Below are positions 26,401 to 33,332 of a stretch of DNA of 64,000 nucleotides, piece after piece (positions within the stretch are counted from its first letter, which is position 1; each line of letters opens with the position of its first letter). The stretch is from NCBI RefSeq assembly GCF_030381805.1, contig NZ_JAUDRH010000025.1, positions 1-64,000 on the forward strand. Reading direction: 5' to 3'. This DNA comes from Chlorogloeopsis sp. ULAP01. Lineage in GTDB: Bacteria > Cyanobacteriota > Cyanobacteriia > Cyanobacteriales > Nostocaceae. The notes below the pieces were generated by a model that was not told the DNA's origin, did no database searches, and saw only the letters and a program-made list of their open reading frames with translations. The position numbers and the translations under genes are program-made.

Positions 26401-26839
26401 AGAAGTGCTGTTCACAGGCAAAGACTTTATCATCATTGACTTTGAAGGCGATCCAAAACGTCCCTTGAGTGAACGCCGCATCAAGCGATCGCCCTTGCGT
26501 GATGTTGCCTCGATGTTGGAATCTTTTTACTATGCCAGCCGCATTGCTCTGCGTAACGAAAAAGAAAGCGGTATACTTCGTCCTGATGATTTACCGACAA
26601 TGGAGCATTGGGAGCAATTTTTCTTCTGTTGGTCTAGTGCAGCCTTTTTAAAGTCTTACCTTACAACTTCAGATCATGCTGCCTTTTTACCAAAGCATCC
26701 ATCGGAGTTGCAAGTACTGTTAGATGCCTTCCTATTAGAAAAAGCGATTCTAGAGTTAGACTACGAACTCAAAAATCGTTTAACTTTGGTAGAAATTCCT
26801 CTCCAACGGATTTTAGAGCTACTACAACACACTAAGTAA
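23462..26839 (+). CDS. treS: Trehalose synthase fused to a maltokinase-like domain (TreS-Mak)
   Basis: 1125 residues. Residues 1-560 are a GH13 trehalose synthase (maltose alpha-D-glucosyltransferase): WFKDAVIYEVPVRAFADSDG, nucleophile Asp208 (GLRLDAVPY), acid/base Glu250 (LLAEANQW), third carboxylate Asp316 (LRNHDELTL). It interconverts maltose and trehalose. The C-terminal half (about 580-1125) matches maltokinase: GIIYGDRLFCKLFRKVETG, RTAEMHMGLAS, then RCHGNYSLEEVL (974-) and IIDFEGDPKRPLSERRI. In this kinase fold the catalytic loop is normally H-G-D; here residue 976 is Asn. Fusions of TreS and Mak are known in bacteria, linking trehalose to maltose-1-phosphate. Whether this kinase half is active is doubtful. 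A terminator hairpin follows. Confidence 0.92.
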   Translation: MQHPLLKDDPLWFKDAVIYEVPVRAFADSDGDGIGDFRGLTEKLDYLQDLGVTAIWVLPFFPSPLRDDGYDIADYTSVNPIYGNLEDFEAFLSAAHERGIRVIIELIINHTSDQHPWFQRARRAPAGSKERDFYVWSDTPEKYQEARIIFKDFETSNWSWDPIAKAYYWHRFYSHQPDLNFENPELQQALFDVVDFWLEMGVDGLRLDAVPYLYEREGTNCENLPETHAFLKRLRQHADEKFPNRMLLAEANQWPEDAVEYYGEGDECHMDFHFPLMPRLYMAVHMEDSFPIIDILQQTPRIPDNCQWALFLRNHDELTLEMVSDEDRDYMYKVYAQDPQARINLGIRRRLAPLMGNSRRRIELMNALLMSLPGTPVLYYGDEIGMGDNIYLGDRNGVRTPMQWSPDRNGGFSSANPQKLFLPIILDPEYHFEAINVEAQRENPNSLWWWMKRLIAIRGRYQAFGRGTFEFLYPENRKVLAFTRTYDGEHILVIANLSRFVQTVELDLSAFNGLVPVEIFGRTAFPAIGESPYFLCLGPHSFYWFTLQLQPSSVACTIRNPNQIPKLVVSGRWQNVFVKGEARTALEATLPDFLCSCAWFDSKTRVIQSAHITEAIPISSQGTEAYIVLVQLDFTEGDPQTYVLTLAYEADGMGGDRFRTNTEQIVAQIYIQGKNEAGVLFAALADKDFLNIPLDAITHNRIYKGMMGELVATKTKDFPEILSNVTDNESEVNLEPHLLKGEHTNTGIIYGDRLFCKLFRKVETGINPDLELGRFLTKTSAKKGIPQLENLAPVVGALEYRSKGVEPITLAILRTYIPESSDAWSYTLDNLRDFFEQVLPKHVDINDIELPPSLLQAALDVPIPEMAQEFMGNYLRSAELLGQRTAEMHMGLASDMDDNQFAPEPFSSFYQRSIYQYMRNQAGQTLLRLNKLLVQLPADVQPLAKMVLNQRELLLGRFQQILNQKITAMRIRCHGNYSLEEVLFTGKDFIIIDFEGDPKRPLSERRIKRSPLRDVASMLESFYYASRIALRNEKESGILRPDDLPTMEHWEQFFFCWSSAAFLKSYLTTSDHAAFLPKHPSELQVLLDAFLLEKAILELDYELKNRLTLVEIPLQRILELLQHTK

Positions 26840-26861
26840 TGTAATAGTTTCTTGTCAATTC

Positions 26862-26897
26862 CTCCCGCTATAGCGCAATCTTAGCGGGAGTTTTTAT
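26862..26897 (+). terminator. Rho-independent terminator after treS
   Basis: CTCCCGCTA (26862-26870) pairs perfectly with TAGCGGGAG (26882-26890) around an 11-base loop, followed directly by TTTTTATTTG. It starts 22 bases after the treS stop. Confidence 0.85.
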
Positions 26898-27531
26898 TTG
26901 TCCTTAGTTGAGCTTGTAAGATTTTATATAGGCAAATATGCTGTAAGCGTTTCTACAGGGCAATTTCGCACCTCTACATCTAAATTGAAAATCTAATTTA
27001 GCAATGTCAAATCTTTTTTACTTCATATCAAACTAAAGTCAGTCTAAGAAATTCTCCTTGAAGCACCTAAAAAGCTAGAAATTAGCAATCTCAGGACAAG
27101 GTTTTTACCGCTAAATATAACAAAAAGCAATGTAAATTTTTATAGAATCGTTGTGTTTTTTTGTACCAGTATTTTGTGAGTGCTTTTTATTCAGTCTTTC
27201 CAGCAAATATATTTGAAAGTTCTAAAGTTTACCTTGATAAGAAAAGTTAATTGTCAAAAAATGTATTAGCCAAGTAAGCACATTTTTCAAGATATCATTA
27301 CATGAGCTTTAAAATCATATTGTTTTGATGAAAATAATGTAAATTTTACTTATAAACAGTCTTTTAACACCGTCTTAGCTTGCTTTTAGTCGATGTTTTT
27401 ACAAATAACATAATATCTTGTAATGTATTCTCAAAGACTAGTGGTGTAATAAGTAAAAAATACCATCAGTCTTTTTGCTTATCTGCAGAATGCAGAAAAC
27501 TACAACACACGTACTAGCAAGATAAACATCA
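26898..27531. other. AT-rich intergenic region
   Basis: 634 bases with no open frame or RNA gene I can support, low GC, no repeats of note. Probably the promoter region of the oxygenase gene at 27532. Confidence 0.4.
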
Positions 27532-28419
27532 ATGACAACTCTAGAAAAGCTCAAACGTATACCTTATAAAATTAAGAGAAACTTTTTACAATTACCTGTC
27601 CTAAAACTTGCATTTGAGTATGCTCACAAACAAGAAATTAAAAAATATGTTGATTATCTACCTAAAGTTTACCCAGAAGACGAAAATCTGATAGAATCTC
27701 TGCATCGTAAAGGAGTTTTTATTACTTCTTTACAAAACTTAGGAATAAGCTCTACATCTTCGCTAATTGTTAGTGCCAAAAAGCTCGTACCAGAATTTCA
27801 AGCATTTTCTACAAATAATCAATGTTCATTTACTCTGCCTGCATCTATATGTATGCAGTATCCAGAAATTTTTCTTTGGGGACTAGAAGAAAGATTAATT
27901 AATATTGTTGAAAACTACATTGGTCTGCCAGTGTTTTATCATGGAGTGGATTTTCGTAGAGAAATTGCCAATGGTAAACTCACAGATGTAAGGCAATGGC
28001 ATCTAGATGTAGAAGACTATAAGATGATCAAAATCATAGTCTATCTGAATGATGTGAGTATAAATGGCGGGCCGTTTGAATATATCTGCAAATCATCAAC
28101 TTCATTGTTACGTCAAAATATTAGATATAGTGGTGGTTTTATTCCAGATCAACTCATAGAACAATCTGTACCTATGTCAGATTGGAAACCATGTCTAGGA
28201 AGTTGTGGCACAGTTATTTTTAGTGATACCTGCAATGTTTTTCATCGTGCCAAGCCGCCTGTAGAAGCAGACCGATTTTCAATGACTTTTGCCTATACTT
28301 CTAGACAACCCATAACAAGATTTAGTAAATTTGCATTACCTAGAGATGAATTGCTGAGAATTTCGCATAGATTATCCAAACGTCAAAGAGAATACATTTT
28401 AGGATTCAGTGATTTGTAA
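27532..28419 (+). CDS. Phytanoyl-CoA hydroxylase-like 2OG-Fe(II) oxygenase
   Basis: 295 residues, soluble. The jelly-roll metal site is readable: His157-x-Asp159 (QWHLDVED) and distal His238 (VFHRAKPP), with Arg248 (ADRFSMTF) ten residues later as the likely 2-oxoglutarate ligand; the strand IKIIVYLNDVSINGGPFEYI between them is typical of the PhyH-like family. Substrate unknown; such enzymes hydroxylate lipids, amino acids or specialised metabolites. It stands alone between treS and glgX with long AT-rich spacers, so its link to trehalose metabolism is only positional. Confidence 0.75.
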   Translation: MTTLEKLKRIPYKIKRNFLQLPVLKLAFEYAHKQEIKKYVDYLPKVYPEDENLIESLHRKGVFITSLQNLGISSTSSLIVSAKKLVPEFQAFSTNNQCSFTLPASICMQYPEIFLWGLEERLINIVENYIGLPVFYHGVDFRREIANGKLTDVRQWHLDVEDYKMIKIIVYLNDVSINGGPFEYICKSSTSLLRQNIRYSGGFIPDQLIEQSVPMSDWKPCLGSCGTVIFSDTCNVFHRAKPPVEADRFSMTFAYTSRQPITRFSKFALPRDELLRISHRLSKRQREYILGFSDL

Positions 28420-28999
28420 TAACTCGTAAAGATTGCCTATGAATACCTTATTTTGTATAAGCGATCGCTTAAATAATTTACATCAGACTCTTACTTGTAG
28501 AACAAGACAAGGAAAACCTAAAAGCAGTATTTTCTCAAATAGAACAACGTTAACATCTGAATAGAGTCTCTAGACTACAAATTGGCTAGAGACTTTTCTA
28601 AAGTAAGAGAAATTTGGCTGCTATGACACAAAAGCCAGTCAAAATCAAACAGAGTCGGGGAGTAGATCTGTAACAATAATTCTTCTTCGTGTTCCCTTAT
28701 TTTTTTTCCCCGCGTCCCTGCATCTTTTGATCCTGTTTTTCTGCCTCTGGAAAAACTTCGGCAAAACATACCAGATGGTAGATGCAAATACAAAGTGAGT
28801 AATTAGAACTTCCACCCAGTGGGTGAGTTACAAAATCTTGCTATTGCAATAGTATTTAAAATACTGGCTTTAGCTACTGCGTATTGCGCTTTGCACATTT
28901 TTTCTCAAAATAGCGAATAGCTGAGGAGAAAACTTGCAAACTCAATTCGTTTTAGTAGAGTTCTGCTGCCTTAGAAGTCTGCAATAGGAGCCTAACTAT
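28420..28999. other. Intergenic region with a terminator-like hairpin
   Basis: AGTCTCTAG (28565-28573) pairs with CTAGAGACT (28586-28594) followed by TTTC, a candidate terminator of the oxygenase gene. A 72-codon minus-strand frame (28575-28793) overlaps repeat sequence (CCCCGCGTCCCTGC) and is not called. The last 150 bases probably carry the glgX promoter. Confidence 0.45.
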
Positions 29000-31150
29000 A
29001 TGTACCTCTCACTATGGCCTGGCAAGCCATATCCTTTAGGAGCAAACTGGGATGGCAAGGGTACAAACTTTGCTCTGTTCTCGGAAAACGCGACAGGAGT
29101 AGAGTTGTGTCTGTTCGACCAAAAAGGCCGAGAAACTCGATTGGAACTGAAAGAAAAAACCAACTTTACGTGGCATGGTTATGTTCCCGCGCTCGGCCCA
29201 GGGCAGCGCTACGGTTTTCGGGTACATGGCCCTTTTGCTCCAGAAGAAGGACATCGTTTTAACCCCCACAAACTGCTCATCGACCCATACGCCAAGGCGA
29301 TTGACGGTGATGTTCGCTTTGGCGAAGAAATCTTCGGTTATCGCTGGAACGATCCGAATGAAGACTTAAGTTTTTCTGACCTCGATGACGCCCATTTAGT
29401 TCCCAAATCTGTTGTCGTAGATCAGTCCTTTGATTGGGAAGGAGATGATCTGTTACAAATTCCTTGGCATGAAACGGTAATCTACGAAACTCATGTCAAA
29501 GGGATTACCAGGCTTCACAACGAGATTCCTCCGAGACTACGGGGAACTTACGCTGGTTTAGCACATCCAGCAGCGATTTCTCACCTTCAGTCATTGGGTG
29601 TGACTGCGGTAGAATTGATGCCTATCCATCATTTTCTTGCATATCCCGGTCACTTAGCAGATAAGGGTTTGAAAAATTACTGGGGTTATGACTCTCTTTG
29701 TTATCTGGCTCCCTATTCTGGTTACAGTGCTAGTGGCTCTGTTGGGCAGCAGGTGAAAGAGTTTAAGCAAATGGTCAAAGCACTGCATAGAGCAGGCATT
29801 GAGGTGATCCTGGATGTGGTCTATAACCATACAGGTGAGGGCAACCATATGGGGCCAACCTTATCTCTACGTGGTATTGATAATGCTGCTTATTATCGGC
29901 TAGTAGACGGAAATTGCCGTTATTACATGGATTTTACAGGGTGTGGTAATTCTCTTAACGTCCGTCATCCCCAAGTGCTGAAATTAATTATGGATAGTCT
30001 GCGCTACTGGGTGTTAGAGTGCCATGTTGATGGTTTCCGTTTCGATTTAGCATCGGCATTAGCACGAGAACTTTACGCAGTTGATCGCCTTGCCGCTTTC
30101 TTTGATATTATTCACCAAGATCCGGTCTTAGCAGATGTAAAATTAATTGCCGAGCCTTGGGATGTGGGTGAAGGTGGCTATCAAGTAGGCGAATTTCCTT
30201 TGTTATGGTCAGAATGGAACGGTAAATATCGAGACACAGTACGGGACTTCTGGCGTGGAGAAGATAGCCGCATGGCAGAATTTGCCTATCGGTTTACAGG
30301 CAGTTCTGACTTATATCAATTTAATGGACGTAATCCCAGTGCCAGCGTCAACTTTATTACTGCCCACGATGGATTTACTCTCTATGATTTAGTTAGCTAC
30401 AACGACAAGCACAACGAAGCCAACGGGGAAGATAACCGAGACGGAGAAAGCCACAACCGTTCTTGGAACTGTGGTGCAGAAGGTGAGACAGACGATCCCC
30501 AAGTACTGCGTTTGCGTAGAAAGCAACTGCGAAACTTTTTAGCGACGATGTTTCTTTCCCAAGGAGTACCCATGCTGGTAATGGGAGATGAAATGGGGCG
30601 ATCGCAAGGCGGCAACAACAACCCCTACTGCCAAGATAATGAAATTTCCTGGTTAAATTGGGACTTGCAAGAAGAAAATGAAGCATTGTTAGATTTCACC
30701 CGTCAGTTAATTGACTTTCGGCGCAGACATCCAGTTTTCCGCAGGCGTAAATGGTTCCAAGGACGAGCTATTCACGGTTCCGGCGTCAATGACATAGCTT
30801 GGTTCAACCCCGATGGCGGCGAAATGACAGAAGAACAGTGGAATGTTGGCTATAGCAAAGCGATCTGCATTTTCCTTAACGGCGAGGAAATAGCCACACC
30901 AGGGCCGCGAGGTGAACGTATCATCGATGATAGTTTCCTGTTGTTCTTCAACGGCCATTACGAAATGCTGGAATTTCACATTCCCAAAGGACTACAAGAC
31001 TGGGAGTGGCTCACCATTATCGACACCACTAAACCGCGCTTTGTCCAACGTGGCAAACGCTACATTGACGATAAACCCGTAGAAGTAGATGCGCGATCGC
31101 TCGTCGTGCTGCAAAAAATGGGAAGAATTTCCCGTCATGAAGAAGACTAA
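29000..31150 (+). CDS. glgX: Glycogen debranching enzyme (isoamylase type)
   Basis: 716 residues. N-terminal CBM48 (LWPGKPYPLGANWDGKGTNF), then the GH13_11 barrel: DVVYNHTGEGNHMGPTLSLR, nucleophile Asp in GFRFDLASALAR, acid/base Glu in LIAEPWDVGEGGYQVG, third Asp in ITAHDGFTLYDLV, and GDEMGRSQGGNNNPYCQDNE. Hydrolyses alpha-1,6 branches of glycogen, releasing maltodextrins that feed MalQ and TreY. A GGAG-type site is not obvious directly before ATG 29000 (AATAGGAGCC is 14 bases ahead). Heads a treatable unit glgX-treZ-treY, all on the same strand. Confidence 0.94.
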   Translation: MYLSLWPGKPYPLGANWDGKGTNFALFSENATGVELCLFDQKGRETRLELKEKTNFTWHGYVPALGPGQRYGFRVHGPFAPEEGHRFNPHKLLIDPYAKAIDGDVRFGEEIFGYRWNDPNEDLSFSDLDDAHLVPKSVVVDQSFDWEGDDLLQIPWHETVIYETHVKGITRLHNEIPPRLRGTYAGLAHPAAISHLQSLGVTAVELMPIHHFLAYPGHLADKGLKNYWGYDSLCYLAPYSGYSASGSVGQQVKEFKQMVKALHRAGIEVILDVVYNHTGEGNHMGPTLSLRGIDNAAYYRLVDGNCRYYMDFTGCGNSLNVRHPQVLKLIMDSLRYWVLECHVDGFRFDLASALARELYAVDRLAAFFDIIHQDPVLADVKLIAEPWDVGEGGYQVGEFPLLWSEWNGKYRDTVRDFWRGEDSRMAEFAYRFTGSSDLYQFNGRNPSASVNFITAHDGFTLYDLVSYNDKHNEANGEDNRDGESHNRSWNCGAEGETDDPQVLRLRRKQLRNFLATMFLSQGVPMLVMGDEMGRSQGGNNNPYCQDNEISWLNWDLQEENEALLDFTRQLIDFRRRHPVFRRRKWFQGRAIHGSGVNDIAWFNPDGGEMTEEQWNVGYSKAICIFLNGEEIATPGPRGERIIDDSFLLFFNGHYEMLEFHIPKGLQDWEWLTIIDTTKPRFVQRGKRYIDDKPVEVDARSLVVLQKMGRISRHEED

Positions 31151-31153
31151 CTA

Positions 31154-31259
31154 GGTACTGGGGATTAGGGACTAGGGACTAGGAATTTAAATATATTTTC
31201 TAGCCCCTAGCCCCTAGCCCCTAGCCCCTATTCCCTGTCCCCTATTCCCTGTCCCCTAA
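31154..31259. repeat. STRR-type short tandem repeats
   Basis: Heptamer-like units GGGACTA on the left (31160-31183) and TAGCCCC then CCCTATT/CCCTGTC on the right (31200-31259), which can pair with the left block. Typical of heterocystous cyanobacteria. Fills the glgX-treZ spacer right up to the treZ ATG. Confidence 0.85.
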
Positions 31260-31261
31260 TC

Positions 31262-33097
31262 ATGCATATCGGTTCTCAATATTTAGGCGATCGCACTTGC
31301 AACTTTACTCTCTGGGCGCCTTTAGTAGGTGAAGTTGCAGTTCACCTAGTTGCTCCAGAGGAAAAATTTATTCCCCTAAAAAAGGACGAACGAGGCTACT
31401 GGCATGGTACAGTTAGCAATATCGATCCAAATACTCTTTACTTTTATCAACTTGAAGGTTTAACCGACCGAGCCGATCCCGCTTCCCATTCTCAACCCCA
31501 AGGAGTTCACGGCCCATCCCAAGTAATTGACCACAACGCTTTCAAATGGAATGATGACCAATGGCAGGGAATACCCCTAGAACAAATGGTCATCTACGAG
31601 TTACACGTTGGAACTTTTACTCAAGAAGGTTCCTTTGAGGCAGTAATTCCCCGGATATCTGAACTATTAGAGTTAGGCGTAAACGCAATTGAAATAATGC
31701 CTGTTGCCCAGTTTCCAGGAGAACGCAACTGGGGCTACGACGGCACTTTTCCTTATGCAGTGCAAGATTCCTACGGTGGCGTCAATGGTTTGAAGCAACT
31801 AGTGAATGTCTGCCATCAACAAGGCATGGCAGTGATTTTGGATGTAGTTTACAACCATCTTGGCCCGGAAGGCAATTATCTTTGGGGATTTGGTACTTAC
31901 TTTACCGATCACTACAAAACACCTTGGGGTAGTGCGATTAATTTTGACACAGCTTACAGTGATGGTGTCAGATACTACTTTGTCCAGAATGTTCTCTACT
32001 GGCTAGAAAACTTTCATCTTGATGCTTTGCGTTTGGATGCCATCCACGCCATCTATGACTTTGGTGCTCAACATATTTTGGCAGAAATGGCTGACGCAGT
32101 CGCCCAACTTTCACAGCAGCAAGAACGCAAACGCTATCTAATTGCAGAAAGCGATCTCAACGATACCCGTATTATCCGTCCTCAAACAGTAGGTGGTTAT
32201 GGGATAGATGCTCAGTGGAGCGATGATTTTCACCATGCTTTGCATACAGTCGTCACAGGAGAAAATATTGGATATTACCAAGACTTTGGCAGTTTAGAAC
32301 AATTAGCAAAAGCTTATCGCCACGCCTTTGTTTATACTTGGGACTATTCCCCCCATCGCCGACGCTATCACGGTAACGATACGAGCGGTTGCCTTGCCAG
32401 TCAGTTTGTAGTTTGTTCGCAAAATCACGATCAAGTCGGAAATCGGATGCTAGGCGATCGCCTCTCCTCACTCATTTCCTTTGAAGCACTCAAATTAACA
32501 GCAGCAGCAGTTCTCCTTTCTCCTTACGTTCCCATGTTGTTTATGGGAGAAGAATACGGCGAGACAGCACCTTTCCTCTATTTTGTCAGCCACAGCGACC
32601 CTAACATCATTAAAGGAGTACGAGAAGGCAGAAAAGCGGAATTTTCTGCTTTTTTTGATGCTAGCGGACAAGAACCACCAGATCCGCAAGCCGTAGAGAC
32701 ATTAGAGCGATCGTGTCTCAATTGGCAGATGCGCCACGAAGGTAAAAATCGAGCGCTATGGTTGTTTTACCAAAAATTATTCCAACTAAGAAGAGAAATT
32801 CCCGCCTTGACTAACTTAGATCGCAACAACTTAGAAGCTTTGGTAATAGAACCAGAGAAAGTTTTATCTTTGCGGCGTTGGTGTGAGAATAGTCAAGTTA
32901 TGTGTTGGTTTAACTTTAGTCAAGAAGTGGTAAAGATTACAGCAAATCTACCTTCCGGAATTTGGGAAAAAACACTCGACTCTGCTGAACCCACCTGGGG
33001 AGGCAGTGGTTCCCAGTTACCGGAGCAAATTTCTACTGAGGAACAACAAACACTAGTATTAAATCCTGAAAGCGTTATTGTTTACAGTAATTACTAG
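31262..33097 (+). CDS. treZ: Malto-oligosyltrehalose trehalohydrolase
   Basis: 611 residues. N-terminal CBM48-like domain (FTLWAPLVGEVAVHLV), then GH13_10 barrel: VIYELHVGTFTQEGSFEA, MPVAQFPGERNWGYDG, DVVYNHLGPEGNYL, nucleophile Asp in DALRLDAIHAI, acid/base Glu in YLIAESDLND and third Asp in SQNHDQVGNRMLG; C-terminal all-beta domain. It cleaves trehalose from the end of maltooligosyl-trehalose made by TreY. Lies between glgX and treY on the same strand; its start follows a tandem-repeat spacer with no clear ribosome site. Confidence 0.95.
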   Translation: MHIGSQYLGDRTCNFTLWAPLVGEVAVHLVAPEEKFIPLKKDERGYWHGTVSNIDPNTLYFYQLEGLTDRADPASHSQPQGVHGPSQVIDHNAFKWNDDQWQGIPLEQMVIYELHVGTFTQEGSFEAVIPRISELLELGVNAIEIMPVAQFPGERNWGYDGTFPYAVQDSYGGVNGLKQLVNVCHQQGMAVILDVVYNHLGPEGNYLWGFGTYFTDHYKTPWGSAINFDTAYSDGVRYYFVQNVLYWLENFHLDALRLDAIHAIYDFGAQHILAEMADAVAQLSQQQERKRYLIAESDLNDTRIIRPQTVGGYGIDAQWSDDFHHALHTVVTGENIGYYQDFGSLEQLAKAYRHAFVYTWDYSPHRRRYHGNDTSGCLASQFVVCSQNHDQVGNRMLGDRLSSLISFEALKLTAAAVLLSPYVPMLFMGEEYGETAPFLYFVSHSDPNIIKGVREGRKAEFSAFFDASGQEPPDPQAVETLERSCLNWQMRHEGKNRALWLFYQKLFQLRREIPALTNLDRNNLEALVIEPEKVLSLRRWCENSQVMCWFNFSQEVVKITANLPSGIWEKTLDSAEPTWGGSGSQLPEQISTEEQQTLVLNPESVIVYSNY

Positions 33098-33285
33098 AAG
33101 GCAGAAGGCAGTCCCTATGAACTTCGTACACCACCAAGTATGAAAGAGGATTCTTTCCCCTACACCCTCTTTCAAGTCAGGAGGCAGAAGGAAGAGAAGA
33201 TAAAAAATTTTAATGAAATTGGAAAATTTGAGTTTGGAGGGAGAAACTTCAAGTTCAAAACCAGAACTTTCTAGCTTGAAACCGA

Positions 33286-33331
33286 TCCCCTGTCCCCTGT
33301 AACCTGTCCCCTATCCCCTATCCCCTATACC
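33286..33331. repeat. STRR-type short tandem repeats before treY
   Basis: CCCCTGT and CCCCTAT heptamers repeated about six times, ending directly before the treY ATG. Same family as 31154-31259. The rest of the treZ-treY spacer (33098-33285) holds GGCAGAAGGCAG-like repeat and no gene. Confidence 0.8.
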
Positions 33332-33332
33332 C

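Noticed and set aside
28575..28793. 72-codon minus-strand frame
   Set aside because: Contains intergenic repeat sequence and overlaps a terminator-like hairpin.
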